Counted from the stretch's first letter, positions 14,451-24,117 are shown. The stretch is DNA of 64,000 bases from JACPUX01 sp964517465 (GCA_964517465.1 CAZFEK010000008.1:1-64000), one strand, 5' to 3'. The notes: generated by a model not told the origin, from the letters alone. Numbers and translations: made by a program.

Positions 14451-16183
14451 ACGCCTTTCGCGCCGCGATCGTCATCCCCGTATACAACCACGGCGCTGCC
14501 ATCGCGGGAACCGTGGAGCGCTTGTTTCCCCATGGGCTGCCGATTTTTCTGGTCGATGACGGCAGCGATGCGGCAACCCGTGCCCAGCTTGCCGAGCTTA
14601 TCGCGCGATACCCTGAGCTCCACTTCTGTCGCCTGCCTCAGAACTGCGGCAAAGGCGCGGCGGTCATGCGAGGGTTTCGGGAGGCTTATGCGCAAGGTTT
14701 CACGCACGCGCTGCAAGTCGATGCGGATGGTCAACATGACGCCGCCGCGGTTCCGGCTTTTGTGGCGCTGGCCAGGGCGCATCCCGATGCGGTGATCGCC
14801 GGAGTGCCGCAGTACGACGCCACGGCACCCGCTTCGCGGCGCTACGGACGTTATTTGACCCACCTGTGGGTGTGGATCGAAACCTTGTCCTGGTCGATCG
14901 GCGATTCGATGTGCGGTTGCCGCGTCTATCCTCTGGCGCCGACCATCGCTTTGATGGATTCGGTGCGGATTGCCCAGCGCATGGATTTCGACACTGACAT
15001 CATCGTGCGCTTGGTTTGGCGCGGCATGCCGGTAATCAACCAGCCGCTGGCGGTTACTTACCCCGCCGACGGTCTATCCCATTTCCATCTCTGGCGGGAC
15101 AACTGGCGCATTACCCGGATGCACACACGGCTGTTTTTCGGCATGCTGGGGCGCTTGCCCGTGCTGCTTGGGCGCAAGCTCATTCCGCGGCCGAGTTCTT
15201 CCGGGCATTGGGCGCGCGCCGCGGAACGCGGCGCGGCCTGGGGGCTCGCCAGCGTCTATGGGTGCTATCGCCTGCTGGGACGTCGAGGTGCGAATCTCCT
15301 GCTCTTGCCGGTGGTGACTTATTTCTTTCTCACCGGAACGGCGGCGCGGCGCGCCTCGCTCGGCTATTTGCGGCGCTGCTACCGGTTTTTCGGGCCCAGC
15401 CCGCAGTTGCCGCGCGAGCCCAACTGGCGCGACGCCTTGCGGCATTTTTTCCGATTTTCCGGAGCGGCCCTGGACAAAGTGGCCGCCTGGCATGGCGAGG
15501 ACCTCCAACATCTGGTCGAACTGGGCGAGCTTACCGAACTCGATCGAGCGGTCGAGCGGCACCAAGGCGCCTTGGTGATCGGCGCCCACCTGGGCAACTT
15601 GGAAATGTGCCGGGCCTTGGCGACGCGCGCCGGGCATCGCACCATCAACGCAGTAGTGCATACGGCGCATGCCGCCAAGTTTGCGCGCATCATCGAGCGC
15701 AGCAATCCGCAAGCGACTTTCAAGCTTTTGCAGGTCGAAGATTTCGGCGCCGACACGGCGGTGCTGTTGCGCGACAGAATCGACGCCGGCGAGTGGCTGG
15801 TAATCGTGGGCGACCGCACTCCTGCGGCCGACAACGGGCGGGTGGTCAGCGCAAGTTTCCTGGGGGCGCCGGCATCTTTCCCGCAAGGACCTTTCATCCT
15901 CGCCCATCTGCTGCAGTGTCCGGTCTATTTGCTGGCTTGTTTGCGCGAGCGCGGAAAGTACCGCATCGTTTTTGAGCGATTTGCCGACTGCCTCGTGCTG
16001 CCGCGCCAAGGACGCGAGGCCGCGCTTGCCGCTGCGGCGAGGCGTTATGCTCTATGGTTGGAGCAACAATGCCGCCGTTCACCTTTTGAGTGGTTCAATT
16101 TTTATGACTTTTGGGTTAATGCAGCGCCGGAGAAAATGGCGCCTGCCACGCCCGATCCCAGCACCCCTATGCCCCATGCCTGA
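14447..16183 (+). CDS. Glycosyltransferase family 2 fused to an LpxL-like acyltransferase (APE cluster)
   Basis: 578 aa. Residues 1 to about 240 are a GT-A glycosyltransferase: AIVIPVYNHG, FLVDDGS and LQVDADGQHD (metal-binding Asp residues). Residues from about 300 on are a lipid A late acyltransferase domain with VIGAHLGNLEMCR (HxxxxE catalytic pair), IVGDRTP and QGPFILAHLL. A hydrophobic linker joins them. Such fusions are a hallmark of APE clusters and are thought to build the glycolipid anchor and attach an acyl or polyenyl chain to it at the inner membrane. It overlaps both neighbours (ATGA at 14447, and 8 bases with the lyase). Confidence 0.92.
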   Translation: MNAFRAAIVIPVYNHGAAIAGTVERLFPHGLPIFLVDDGSDAATRAQLAELIARYPELHFCRLPQNCGKGAAVMRGFREAYAQGFTHALQVDADGQHDAAAVPAFVALARAHPDAVIAGVPQYDATAPASRRYGRYLTHLWVWIETLSWSIGDSMCGCRVYPLAPTIALMDSVRIAQRMDFDTDIIVRLVWRGMPVINQPLAVTYPADGLSHFHLWRDNWRITRMHTRLFFGMLGRLPVLLGRKLIPRPSSSGHWARAAERGAAWGLASVYGCYRLLGRRGANLLLLPVVTYFFLTGTAARRASLGYLRRCYRFFGPSPQLPREPNWRDALRHFFRFSGAALDKVAAWHGEDLQHLVELGELTELDRAVERHQGALVIGAHLGNLEMCRALATRAGHRTINAVVHTAHAAKFARIIERSNPQATFKLLQVEDFGADTAVLLRDRIDAGEWLVIVGDRTPAADNGRVVSASFLGAPASFPQGPFILAHLLQCPVYLLACLRERGKYRIVFERFADCLVLPRQGREAALAAAARRYALWLEQQCRRSPFEWFNFYDFWVNAAPEKMAPATPDPSTPMPHA

Positions 16184-17744
16184 TCAAGCTCGCTCACCCG
16201 TCCCGCTACCCGAAGCCGTGATCGGCCCGGGTCGTCTGCGCCTCGAAGAACTGGTCGCCTATGCCCGGGGGACTTGCCGCTTGCGGCTTGACGCCACGGC
16301 CCAGTTCCGGCAGCGCATCATCGCCGGAGAAGCCCAATTGGCGAGGCGCCTGGCCGAAGGCGTGAAGATTTACGGCGTCACCACCGGCTACGGCGACAAC
16401 TGCGAAATCGAAGTTCCGCCCCAGCGCTTGGAAGAGCTGCCGCTCAACCTTACCCGCTATCACGGCTGCGGCCTGGGCGCACCTTTTCGGCCTGCAGCGG
16501 TGCGTGCCATCTTGGCGGCGAGGCTCAACTCCCTGGCGCGAGGTTTTTCTGCCGTGCGCTGGGAGCTACTGGCGCAAATTGCGGCGCTGATCGAACATGA
16601 TCTCTTGCCGCGCATTCCGGAAGAAGGCTCGGTCGGTGCCAGCGGGGATTTGACGCCGCTTTCTTATGTCGCGGCAGTGCTGGCCGGCGAGCGCGAGGTC
16701 TGGCGGCGCGGATCCTGGACGCCGGCGGCAGCGGCTTTGCGCGAAGCCGGGCTCGCGCCTTTGCGTCTGGCGCGCAAGGAGGGTCTGGCGGTGATGAACG
16801 GCACTGCAGTGATGACCGGCCTCGCCTGCTTGGCCTGGGATAAGGCCGAATACCTCACCCGCCTCGCGGCGCGCATCACCAGCCTCGCCAGCGCAGCGCT
16901 CAAGGGTCATCGCGGCCACTTTTCGCCGGCGTTGTTCGCGGTGAAGCCGCATGCCGGACAAGCCCAAGCGGCCGGCTGGATCTGGCAGGACTTGACCGGA
17001 GATGCCGCCGAAACCATACGCCTGCAGGATCGGTATTCTTTGCGCTGCGCGCCGCACGTCATCGGCGTGCTGCGCGATGCGCTCACCTGGATGCATCGCG
17101 ATCTCGAAAACGAACTGAACAGCGCCAACGACAATCCGCTGCTCGACCCGGATACCGGCGAATTGCTCCACGGGGGGCACTTCTATGGCGGGCACGTCGG
17201 CTTTGCCATGGACAGCCTCAAGATCGCCGTGGCCAGTGTCGCCGATCTCATGGATAGGCAGCTCGCTTTGCTGGTCGACCCGCGTTTCAACAGTGGGTTG
17301 CCGCAGAACCTCTCGGGTGCGCCGCCGGCCGAGGCCGGCCTGCATCACGGCTTCAAAGCGGTGCAAATCGCGGTTTCGGCCTGGACTGCCGAGGCGCTCA
17401 AGCTCACCATGCCGGCGACTTCGTTTTCCCGCTCCACCGAGTGCCACAACCAAGACAAGGTGAGCATGGGCACGATCGCGGCACGCGACGCGCTGCGGGT
17501 CTTGGAGTTGACCGAGCAGGTGGCCGCGGCGCTGCTGCTCGCCGGTCGGCAAGCCCTGGCACTGCGCGAACGCGAAACTGCGGGGTCGCTACCGATTGCC
17601 GCCTCGGCCAGAGAGTTCTTTTTCGACTTGGCCGAGTCGATCACGCTCATCGAGAGCGACCGCCCGCTGGAATCCGAACTGCGCGGCTTGACCGCGGCGA
17701 TCGAGGTGCAACGCTGGAAACTGTATGAGCATGAAGCTGCCTAG
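16176..17744 (+). CDS. Aromatic amino acid ammonia lyase (HAL/TAL family, APE cluster)
   Basis: 522 aa from the ATG at 16176, chosen because it overlaps the previous stop and the family homology begins just after. The Ala-Ser-Gly triad that forms the MIO cofactor is intact (residues 155-157 in GSVGASGDLTPLSYV). Other family motifs: VYGVTTGYGD-like KIYGVTTGYGDN, SANDNPLL and STECHNQDKVSMG. It should deaminate an aromatic amino acid, probably tyrosine, to the cinnamic acid that starts the polyene. The substrate-selectivity loop reads LTRYHGCGLG, neither the classic histidine nor plant-type signature, so tyrosine is an inference from context. Confidence 0.92.
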   Translation: MPDQARSPVPLPEAVIGPGRLRLEELVAYARGTCRLRLDATAQFRQRIIAGEAQLARRLAEGVKIYGVTTGYGDNCEIEVPPQRLEELPLNLTRYHGCGLGAPFRPAAVRAILAARLNSLARGFSAVRWELLAQIAALIEHDLLPRIPEEGSVGASGDLTPLSYVAAVLAGEREVWRRGSWTPAAAALREAGLAPLRLARKEGLAVMNGTAVMTGLACLAWDKAEYLTRLAARITSLASAALKGHRGHFSPALFAVKPHAGQAQAAGWIWQDLTGDAAETIRLQDRYSLRCAPHVIGVLRDALTWMHRDLENELNSANDNPLLDPDTGELLHGGHFYGGHVGFAMDSLKIAVASVADLMDRQLALLVDPRFNSGLPQNLSGAPPAEAGLHHGFKAVQIAVSAWTAEALKLTMPATSFSRSTECHNQDKVSMGTIAARDALRVLELTEQVAAALLLAGRQALALRERETAGSLPIAASAREFFFDLAESITLIESDRPLESELRGLTAAIEVQRWKLYEHEAA

Positions 17745-18153
17745 CCTCAACACGGAAGTTGTCGTTCCTTTCCATGATGTCGATGTGATGGAAGTGGTTT
17801 GGCACGGCAATTATTTGAAGTACCTTGAAATCGCCCGCTGCGCGCTGTTGCAAAGTTTCGATTACGACTATCCGAAGATGCGGGCTTCAGGTTATGCCTG
17901 GCCCATCGTCGAATGCCAGCTCAAATATGTTCGGCCGGCTTGCTACGGGCAAAAGCTGGTGGTGCAGGCCAGTGTGATCGAATTCGAAAACCGGCTGCGC
18001 ATCGACTATCTCATCGTCGACGCTGCCAGCGGCGCGAAAATCTGCAAGGCGCGGACCACGCAGGTGGCAGTGGACATGGCCAGCGGCGAAATGCTCTTGG
18101 TGAGTCCGCCGGTCTTGTTCGAGCGCTTGGGAAGGGCAGTGCCCGAGGCGTGA
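17725..18153 (+). CDS. Hotdog thioesterase, 4-hydroxybenzoyl-CoA type (APE cluster)
   Basis: 142 aa. The YbgC/4HBT signature is clear: VPFHDVDVMEVVWHGNYLKYLEIAR with the catalytic Asp. It probably hydrolyses stalled or finished acyl-ACP or acyl-CoA intermediates. It overlaps the lyase gene by 20 bases. Thioesterases occupy this position in most APE clusters. Confidence 0.92.
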   Translation: MSMKLPSLNTEVVVPFHDVDVMEVVWHGNYLKYLEIARCALLQSFDYDYPKMRASGYAWPIVECQLKYVRPACYGQKLVVQASVIEFENRLRIDYLIVDAASGAKICKARTTQVAVDMASGEMLLVSPPVLFERLGRAVPEA

Positions 18154-18170
18154 GAGGGAGTGAAACGAGC

Positions 18171-18839
18171 ATGCCAAACTGGCCTTTGAGGATGGCCTTG
18201 GTCGTTCTGGCCGCGCAAGCGCGACTGCTTGCTCGCGGGCGCGTGGCTTGGCTGGGTCTGGTCCTGACGATGTCGAGCGCCACTGGCTTCGCCGCCGACT
18301 TGCTCGAAGAAATCGCCGCCGGCTTGGATCCAGCCCCGGTCATCGTCTCCGAGTTCACCCAGATCCGCAAAATCGCCGCGCTCAAGCAGCCGGTGGTTTC
18401 TCATGGGCGGGTGGTGTTTGCGCGCGGCAGGGGAGTCATTTGGCAAATCGAGCGGCCTTATCGCTACACCTATGTCTTGGGTTCCCAGAAAATTGCCGAA
18501 ATCAAGGCGAACGGTGAACGCCTCGAACGAGAGCCGCGCGAGGTTCCCGGCATGGCCCAAGCCAGCCGCGTCTTCGAAGCTTTATTGCGTGCCGATCTCA
18601 GCTTCTTGCGCGAGCAGTTTCACAGCGAGCTCAAAGGCAGCCGCCAGGCCTGGGTTGCCGAGCTGCTTCCCCGGGAAGCCGCTGCAGCCGGTGTGGTGGG
18701 GCGTCTGGTCTTGAAAGGCGGGCGCCAGGTGAACGAAATCGAATTCGTTGAAACGAACGGTGACTCCACGGTCATTCGTTTGCGCCACAGCTCCAGCACC
18801 CAGCAGCTCGGCGCGGCCGACGCGGCGCTGTTTCCGTGA
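18171..18839 (+). CDS. LolA-like outer-membrane lipoprotein carrier (APE cluster)
   Basis: 222 aa from the ATG at 18171. A long N-terminal hydrophobic segment ending near TGFAADLLEE looks like a signal peptide (about 40 residues, unusually long). The rest resembles LolA: SEFTQIRKIAALKQPVVSHGRVVFARGRGVIWQIERPY. LolA proteins ferry lipidated molecules across the periplasm. In APE clusters this copy probably moves the polyene lipid to the outer membrane with the MMPL exporter downstream. Confidence 0.9.
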   Translation: MPNWPLRMALVVLAAQARLLARGRVAWLGLVLTMSSATGFAADLLEEIAAGLDPAPVIVSEFTQIRKIAALKQPVVSHGRVVFARGRGVIWQIERPYRYTYVLGSQKIAEIKANGERLEREPREVPGMAQASRVFEALLRADLSFLREQFHSELKGSRQAWVAELLPREAAAAGVVGRLVLKGGRQVNEIEFVETNGDSTVIRLRHSSSTQQLGAADAALFP

Positions 18840-21175
18840 GGCAAGGCAAGCTACTTGCCGCCAGCCTTCTGGCGCTGGTGCTCTTGTCAGGGGCTTACCT
18901 CGCGGCGCGGTTTCAGGGCGGAGCGCCGATCGAGACGGACTTGCTGGCGCTGCTGCCGGTCACCGAAAAACACCCCTTGGCCGAGCGAGCCCTTGCCGTG
19001 GCCAGTCGCGCGGTCGGCGAACGCGCGGTGTTCGTGCTCGAAGCGCCGCGCTTCGAGCCTGCGGCAGCCGCGGCCAAACGCCTCGGGGCCTTGCTGCGCG
19101 AGCATCCAGCGGCTTTCAAGACGGTGGTGAGCGAGGCCTCTGCGGTCGACGCCGATTTGCCCAGCAAGGTCTACCAAGCTCATCGGGGCCATATCCTCTT
19201 GCCGGAAGATGCCGAGGGCTTGCGGCGTGATTCCAAAGGTTTTCTCGCCGCCCGGATCGAGGAAAGGCTGCATGCGCCGCTGGCTTTCGGGCCGAGCACT
19301 CGCCTCGAATCCGATCCCTTTGGTTTCTTGCAGCGCCACCTGGCGCGTTTGCCGCTGGGCGACCAAGGCCTGAAGCTTCGCGAGGGGTACTTCACCGCCA
19401 AGCAGGGCGACACCGCGTACGTGTTTGTCTTCGCGCAGCCGGCGGGGAGCCCTTACCAGTCCGAGGTGCAGGCCGCCGCTACCGCCGCGCTGGCGAGCGC
19501 CCGCTCGATGCTGGGGCGGGAGTATCCCGAGTTGCGGCTGGCCGTAACCGGCGCCGTGTTTCACGGTGCTGCGGCCAGAGCGCAGGCCGAAGGGGAAATG
19601 AACCGCATCAGCGGCATCTCCCTTGCGGTCGTTTTGTTGATGTTGTGGGCGGTCTTCCGAACCGGGCGGCATCTGTGGGTCGGTCTGCTGCCCATCGTCT
19701 GCGGTTTGCTCGTTGCCACCGCGGCGTCGCTGCTGTTTTACGAACGGCTGCATTTGTTGACTTTGGGTTGCGGCGCCACCTTGATCGGGGTTTCGATCGA
19801 CTACAGTTTGCATTTCTTCGCCTTGCAGTTGGGCCAAGGGCAGGCATGGCAGGCGCAACACGGGGCAAGGCGATTGCTGCCTTCGCTGGCGCTCGGTGTC
19901 CTCACCACCCTCGCCGGCTACGCTTTGCTCTCGGTCTTGCCTTTCCCCGGCTTGCAACAAATGGCGCTGTTTTCGATACTGGGCATCGCGGTCGCCGCAG
20001 CGACCGTGGTGCTCTGGTTTCCATTGCTCCTGCACCGGCCCCTGGCGCGCCAGACCCGCGGCATTTTGCGTTTTCCTGCGGCGATGTTGGCGCGGGCGGG
20101 GCCGCTCTATCGATCGCGGGTTTTGGTCATCGGCTTGCCGGTGCTCGGTCTCTTGGCGCTGCCGGGCTGGCTGGCACTGGACAGCAAGGACGATGTGCGC
20201 AGCCTCATCACCACGCCCCCCGAGCTTGCCGCAACGGATGCACTGCTGCGCGACTTGGCCTCTCTGGGCGGCGGCAATCAGTTCTTTCTGGTCGAAGCTT
20301 CGAGCGGCGAGGAACTCAGCGCGCGCGAACGCGACTTGCAGCGCGCGCTGGCCGGAGTGCAAGAGCGAGGCGGGCTGGTCCGTACGCAGACCGTCGGCCA
20401 ATTCGTCCCGCCGCTGGCCGAGCAGGAACGGGCGCACCAACTCCTGACGGGCCTGTGGCACAACGGACAAATCCCGACGGTGATGCGTGAGGCAGGCTTC
20501 ACCGCTGCAGCGATTGCCGGCACCGGGAAAGCGCTGCTCGAATCGCAAGCGCTCACCCGACAGGCCTGGCTAGCCTCGCCCCTGGGATGGCAGCAGCGGG
20601 CGTTGGCGCTGGGGGAAACGACCAGCATCGTCATGCCGCAAGGACATCGCTACGTGGCACCGCTTCGGGAAGCAACCCGCGATTTGCCCGGCGTGACCCT
20701 GATCGACAAGCCGGGTAGCGTTTCCATGCTCTTTGGACAATACCGGCGTTTGACCGTCTGGGTGTTGCTGGCGGTGTTCCCGCTGGCGGTTCTTCTTCTG
20801 GCGCGGCGCTATCGCTGGCGAAATGCGCTGCGTATCGTCGCGCCCGCGGCGGCGGCGCTCGCGGCTACGCTTGCCGTGCTGGGCTGGATGGGCGAAGCGA
20901 TGACCCTTTTCCACGCACTGGGGCTGCTGCTGGTTTTTGGCATGGGCATCGATTACGGCATCTTTCTGTTTGAAGATCGCGCCGAGGATCCGGCGGTGTT
21001 TCTCGGCGTTTTGCTGGCCGCGGCGACCACGCTGTTGAGTTTCGGACTGTTGTCCTTGAGCGCCATGCCGGCGCTGCGCGGTTTCGGGCTGACAATTTTT
21101 CTGGGCATCGCGTTTTCGGCGCTGGCCGCGCCCGGCGTGCTTGCCGGGCATCAAGCAGGGGAGAGCCGAAGATGA
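18836..21175 (+). CDS. MMPL/RND-family exporter (APE cluster)
   Basis: 779 aa starting at a GTG that overlaps the LolA-like stop. Two repeated halves, each with one helix, a large periplasmic domain and a five-helix bundle. Helix motifs such as TLIGVSIDYSLHFFALQLG and MGIDYGIFLFED carry the Asp residues used for proton relay in RND/MMPL pumps. It should export the APE lipid from the inner membrane. It overlaps the next gene by 4 bases. Confidence 0.92.
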   Translation: MRQGKLLAASLLALVLLSGAYLAARFQGGAPIETDLLALLPVTEKHPLAERALAVASRAVGERAVFVLEAPRFEPAAAAAKRLGALLREHPAAFKTVVSEASAVDADLPSKVYQAHRGHILLPEDAEGLRRDSKGFLAARIEERLHAPLAFGPSTRLESDPFGFLQRHLARLPLGDQGLKLREGYFTAKQGDTAYVFVFAQPAGSPYQSEVQAAATAALASARSMLGREYPELRLAVTGAVFHGAAARAQAEGEMNRISGISLAVVLLMLWAVFRTGRHLWVGLLPIVCGLLVATAASLLFYERLHLLTLGCGATLIGVSIDYSLHFFALQLGQGQAWQAQHGARRLLPSLALGVLTTLAGYALLSVLPFPGLQQMALFSILGIAVAAATVVLWFPLLLHRPLARQTRGILRFPAAMLARAGPLYRSRVLVIGLPVLGLLALPGWLALDSKDDVRSLITTPPELAATDALLRDLASLGGGNQFFLVEASSGEELSARERDLQRALAGVQERGGLVRTQTVGQFVPPLAEQERAHQLLTGLWHNGQIPTVMREAGFTAAAIAGTGKALLESQALTRQAWLASPLGWQQRALALGETTSIVMPQGHRYVAPLREATRDLPGVTLIDKPGSVSMLFGQYRRLTVWVLLAVFPLAVLLLARRYRWRNALRIVAPAAAALAATLAVLGWMGEAMTLFHALGLLLVFGMGIDYGIFLFEDRAEDPAVFLGVLLAAATTLLSFGLLSLSAMPALRGFGLTIFLGIAFSALAAPGVLAGHQAGESRR

Positions 21176-21729
21176 TGCGCCGCGCTTGGGCCTTGGTTCT
21201 TTTCGCGCTTGCGGGCTGCGGTACTGGCGGCGAGGGCTGCGTCACTTTGGCCGCCGGTGCGCCGGATTGGTGTCTTTTACCGCCGGCGCAAGGGCCCGTT
21301 TTCGAGGTTCTGAGCGAAATCGAACTCCGCCAGGGCGAAGGCAGCGAAATATTCTTGGCCCAAGTGGAAAACGATCCCTCGAGCCTGAGCGCCGCCTTGC
21401 TCACTCCCTTGGGCCAGCGCCTGGCTTCCGTGCAATGGCAAGGCGGGCGCATCGCGCGGGAGTCGGTTGGCGGCAGCCGGTCTTTTGATCCCGGAGCGCT
21501 GCTCGCCTTGGTGCAGTTGGCACGATGGCCGCTCACCGATCTGACGCGAGTCGCGCAGACGCAGGGGCTCGATTTTGCCGAGGCGGAGAATCGACGCGTC
21601 CTGCAGGACGAAAAAGGGCGGGTGCTGGTGCAGATTTCGGCGAATCACGCGCACTTGGTTATACACTTGCCGCAGTCCAAGCTCGCTTTGCGAATTCGAG
21701 ATCTGCCGGTCGTCGGGGAGGCGCCATGA
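21172..21729 (+). CDS. DUF3261 lipoprotein (APE cluster)
   Basis: 185 aa with the lipoprotein signal LVLFALAGC (lipobox LAGC, Cys at about residue 16). The remainder matches the DUF3261 family, which occurs almost only in APE clusters. It is thought to be a LolB-like outer-membrane acceptor for the polyene lipid, partnering with the LolA-like protein; this is inference from context. Confidence 0.88.
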   Translation: MMRRAWALVLFALAGCGTGGEGCVTLAAGAPDWCLLPPAQGPVFEVLSEIELRQGEGSEIFLAQVENDPSSLSAALLTPLGQRLASVQWQGGRIARESVGGSRSFDPGALLALVQLARWPLTDLTRVAQTQGLDFAEAENRRVLQDEKGRVLVQISANHAHLVIHLPQSKLALRIRDLPVVGEAP

Positions 21730-22931
21730 AAGGGGTTCGCTGTTATCTGTCTGCTTTGAGCATGAACACCGCCTTGGGCAGAACCCCGGAAGAAAACTTG
21801 GCAGCGCTTTTTTCCGGTGAGCCGCCGACGCTGGTCAAGGAGGCTACCTGGCGCGAGCGGGGTGCAGCGCTCCGGGTCGGTCGCTTGCGGCATGAGCCGG
21901 CACCGCTCGCAGCGGCCTGGGAGCATTTGGCCAATCGCACCAACGCCCTGCTGGCGGCCTGTTGCGAAGCCATCCGCGAGCCGGTGGAAAACGCCAAAGC
22001 CCGCTTCGGCGCGGGGCGCCTGGGGGTCGTGCTGGGAACCTCCACGGCGGGCATTTTCGAGGGCGAGCAGGCGTTTGCCGCTCTGCGCCAGACCGGCGGG
22101 TGGCCCAAGCGCTTTCACTACCGACAGCAAGAGCTTGGCGCGGGTGCTTTCTTCCTGGCGCGTTATGCGGGCGTGAGCGGGCCGGCCTACATCGTTTCCA
22201 CTGCCTGCACCTCGAGCGGCAATGCCTTGATCGCCGCAGCGCGGCTGATTCGGGCAGGAATCGCCGATGCCATGATCGTCGGTGGAGCGGACACCTTGTG
22301 CAAGCTCACGGTGCGCGGATTCGCCGCGCTAGAGGCCACCAGCCAGGACATTTCCAGTCCCTTCACCGAGGCGCGCGACGGCATCAACCTGGGCGAAGGC
22401 GCAGCGCTTTTTTTGCTCACTCGCGAGGCGGCGCCGATCGAACTCTTGGGCGCGGGCGAGGCGAGCGACGCGCATCACATCTCGGCGCCGGACCCCGAAG
22501 GAAGGGGCGCGGAAATCGCCTTGCGCGCAGCCCTGAACGACGCGGGGCGGGCGGCGGAAGACATTTCTTATGTCAATTTGCACGGCACCGGCACCGCGCT
22601 CAATGACGCCATGGAAAGCGCCTTGATGGCCCGGGTTTTCGGGCCCAACGCAGTACCCGCGAGCAGCACCAAGCCGCGCACCGGGCATGCGCTGGGCGCC
22701 GCGTCGGCGATCGAGTTGGGGATATGCTGGCTTTTGCTTTCCGGCTACAATGCCGGCCGCCGCTTGCCGCCGCAGGTTTGGCACGGACAACCGGACCCGC
22801 GATTGGCGCCGATACGCTTTGCCGATCCAGCCTCAAAGCTGCCGCCGACAGGCCATAGAGTTTTGATGAGCAACTCCTTCGCCTTCGGCGGCAGCAACGT
22901 GAGCCTCATCATCGGAGATGCCCTGCCGTGA
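21726..22931 (+). CDS. Beta-ketoacyl-ACP synthase (APE cluster, KS 1)
   Basis: 401 aa from the ATG at 21726 (overlapping the upstream stop). Catalytic Cys161 lies in IVSTACTSSGNALIAAARL, the first His in NLHGTGTALND and the second in KPRTGHALGAAS, so all three catalytic residues are present. It should extend the polyene chain by two carbons using malonyl-ACP. In characterised APE systems such a ketosynthase pairs with the non-catalytic KS-like protein. Confidence 0.92.
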   Translation: MKGVRCYLSALSMNTALGRTPEENLAALFSGEPPTLVKEATWRERGAALRVGRLRHEPAPLAAAWEHLANRTNALLAACCEAIREPVENAKARFGAGRLGVVLGTSTAGIFEGEQAFAALRQTGGWPKRFHYRQQELGAGAFFLARYAGVSGPAYIVSTACTSSGNALIAAARLIRAGIADAMIVGGADTLCKLTVRGFAALEATSQDISSPFTEARDGINLGEGAALFLLTREAAPIELLGAGEASDAHHISAPDPEGRGAEIALRAALNDAGRAAEDISYVNLHGTGTALNDAMESALMARVFGPNAVPASSTKPRTGHALGAASAIELGICWLLLSGYNAGRRLPPQVWHGQPDPRLAPIRFADPASKLPPTGHRVLMSNSFAFGGSNVSLIIGDALP

Positions 22932-23386
22932 GTTTGCCAGCCCCTTCCGATTCCGCTTTGCCTGCGGTGGAAGAGCTTTTGTTGCATCGCCGCGACCTGC
23001 TCCTGGTGCATCGCGTTTGCGCCGCGGACGCGAACGAGGTCGAAGTGGAATGTAAGGTGCAAAGCGAAGCATGGTATGCGGAAGCCGACGGGGCGATGCC
23101 CGCTTGGGTGGGTATCGAACTAATGGCTCAGGCCGTGGGCGTGTACTCCGGCTGGATGGCGCGGCAGCGAGGCGAGGCGCCGCGCCTGGGCTATCTGTTG
23201 GGCACCCGGAGTTATACTTGCCGCGTGCCGCGGTTTCCGGCCGGCGCGGTGCTCCGAGTGCGGGCTCGCTGCGTTTTTCGCGACCAGAGCGGCTTGGGTG
23301 CTTTCGATTGCACGCTGGCCTCGGATCAAGAGACGCTGGCACAGGCCACGCTCAAGGTATTCGAAACGGAAGAAGGGAGAAGCTGA
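22928..23386 (+). CDS. Hotdog dehydratase, second type (APE cluster)
   Basis: 152 aa from a GTG overlapping the KS stop. Motifs AMPAWVGIELMAQAVGVYSGW and LGYLLGTRSYTCRVPRFPAG fit the predicted 3-hydroxyacyl-ACP dehydratase partner (ApeP-like, from memory) of APE clusters. The usual catalytic His is not obvious in this copy, consistent with a heterodimer in which the protein at 14109 contributes the His. Confidence 0.88.
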   Translation: MSLPAPSDSALPAVEELLLHRRDLLLVHRVCAADANEVEVECKVQSEAWYAEADGAMPAWVGIELMAQAVGVYSGWMARQRGEAPRLGYLLGTRSYTCRVPRFPAGAVLRVRARCVFRDQSGLGAFDCTLASDQETLAQATLKVFETEEGRS

Positions 23387-24117
23387 TGCCGCTGACCCGG
23401 CGGGTGCTCGTTACCGGCGGCAGCCGAGGAATAGGCCGAGCCATTGCACTGCAATTGGCGCGCGAGGGGTTTGGCGTAAGTGTGCATTACCACACCCGCG
23501 CCGATTTGGCGGCCGAAACCGTGAACACCCTGCGCGCCGCAGGCGGCGAAGCGACCGCAGTGGCTTTCGACTTGGCCGACCGGGCTGCGGTGAGAGCAGC
23601 GCTGGAGCGAGAAATCGAAAGTAATGGCGCTTACTACGGCGTCGTCTGCAATGCCGGCATCGCCCGTGACGGCACTTTTGCCGCCTTGTCCGATGTCGAT
23701 TGGGACCAAGTGATCGACACTAACCTCGGCGGCTTCTACAACCTCGTCCAGCCCCTGATTATGCCCATGGTGCGGGCCAAGCAAGGCGGGCGCATCGTGA
23801 CCATCGCCTCGGTATCGGGGGTCATGGGCAATCGCGGGCAAGTGAATTACAGCGCAGCCAAAGCGGGCATCATCGGGGCTACCAAAGCCCTGGCGGTAGA
23901 GTTGGCGAGCCGCGGCATCACCGTCAACTGCGTGGCTCCGGGCCTGATCGAAACCGACATGATCGCCGAACTGCCGCGCGAAGAAGCGCTCAAGATCGTG
24001 CCCATGAACCGGGTGGGAAAGCCCGAGGAAGTGGCGGCCGCGGTGGCTTTTTTGATGTCGGACGCCGCCTCTTATATCACCCGCCAGGTGTTGGGCGTGA
24101 ACGGGGGCATCATCTGA
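23386..24117 (+). CDS. 3-oxoacyl-ACP reductase, FabG-like (APE cluster)
   Basis: 243 aa short-chain dehydrogenase. Cofactor motif VTGGSRGIGRA (residues 9-19), NAG motif in VVCNAGIARDG, and the catalytic triad Ser142, Tyr155 and Lys159 (YSAAK). It reduces the 3-keto group with NADPH after each condensation. Its start overlaps the dehydratase stop and its stop overlaps the next start (TGATG). Confidence 0.95.
   Translation: MPLTRRVLVTGGSRGIGRAIALQLAREGFGVSVHYHTRADLAAETVNTLRAAGGEATAVAFDLADRAAVRAALEREIESNGAYYGVVCNAGIARDGTFAALSDVDWDQVIDTNLGGFYNLVQPLIMPMVRAKQGGRIVTIASVSGVMGNRGQVNYSAAKAGIIGATKALAVELASRGITVNCVAPGLIETDMIAELPREEALKIVPMNRVGKPEEVAAAVAFLMSDAASYITRQVLGVNGGII

Noticed and set aside
18887..20548. 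553-codon minus-strand frame inside the MMPL exporter gene
   Set aside because: The MMPL gene has clear membrane and motif structure in its frame; the antisense frame is Gln/Arg-rich shadow.
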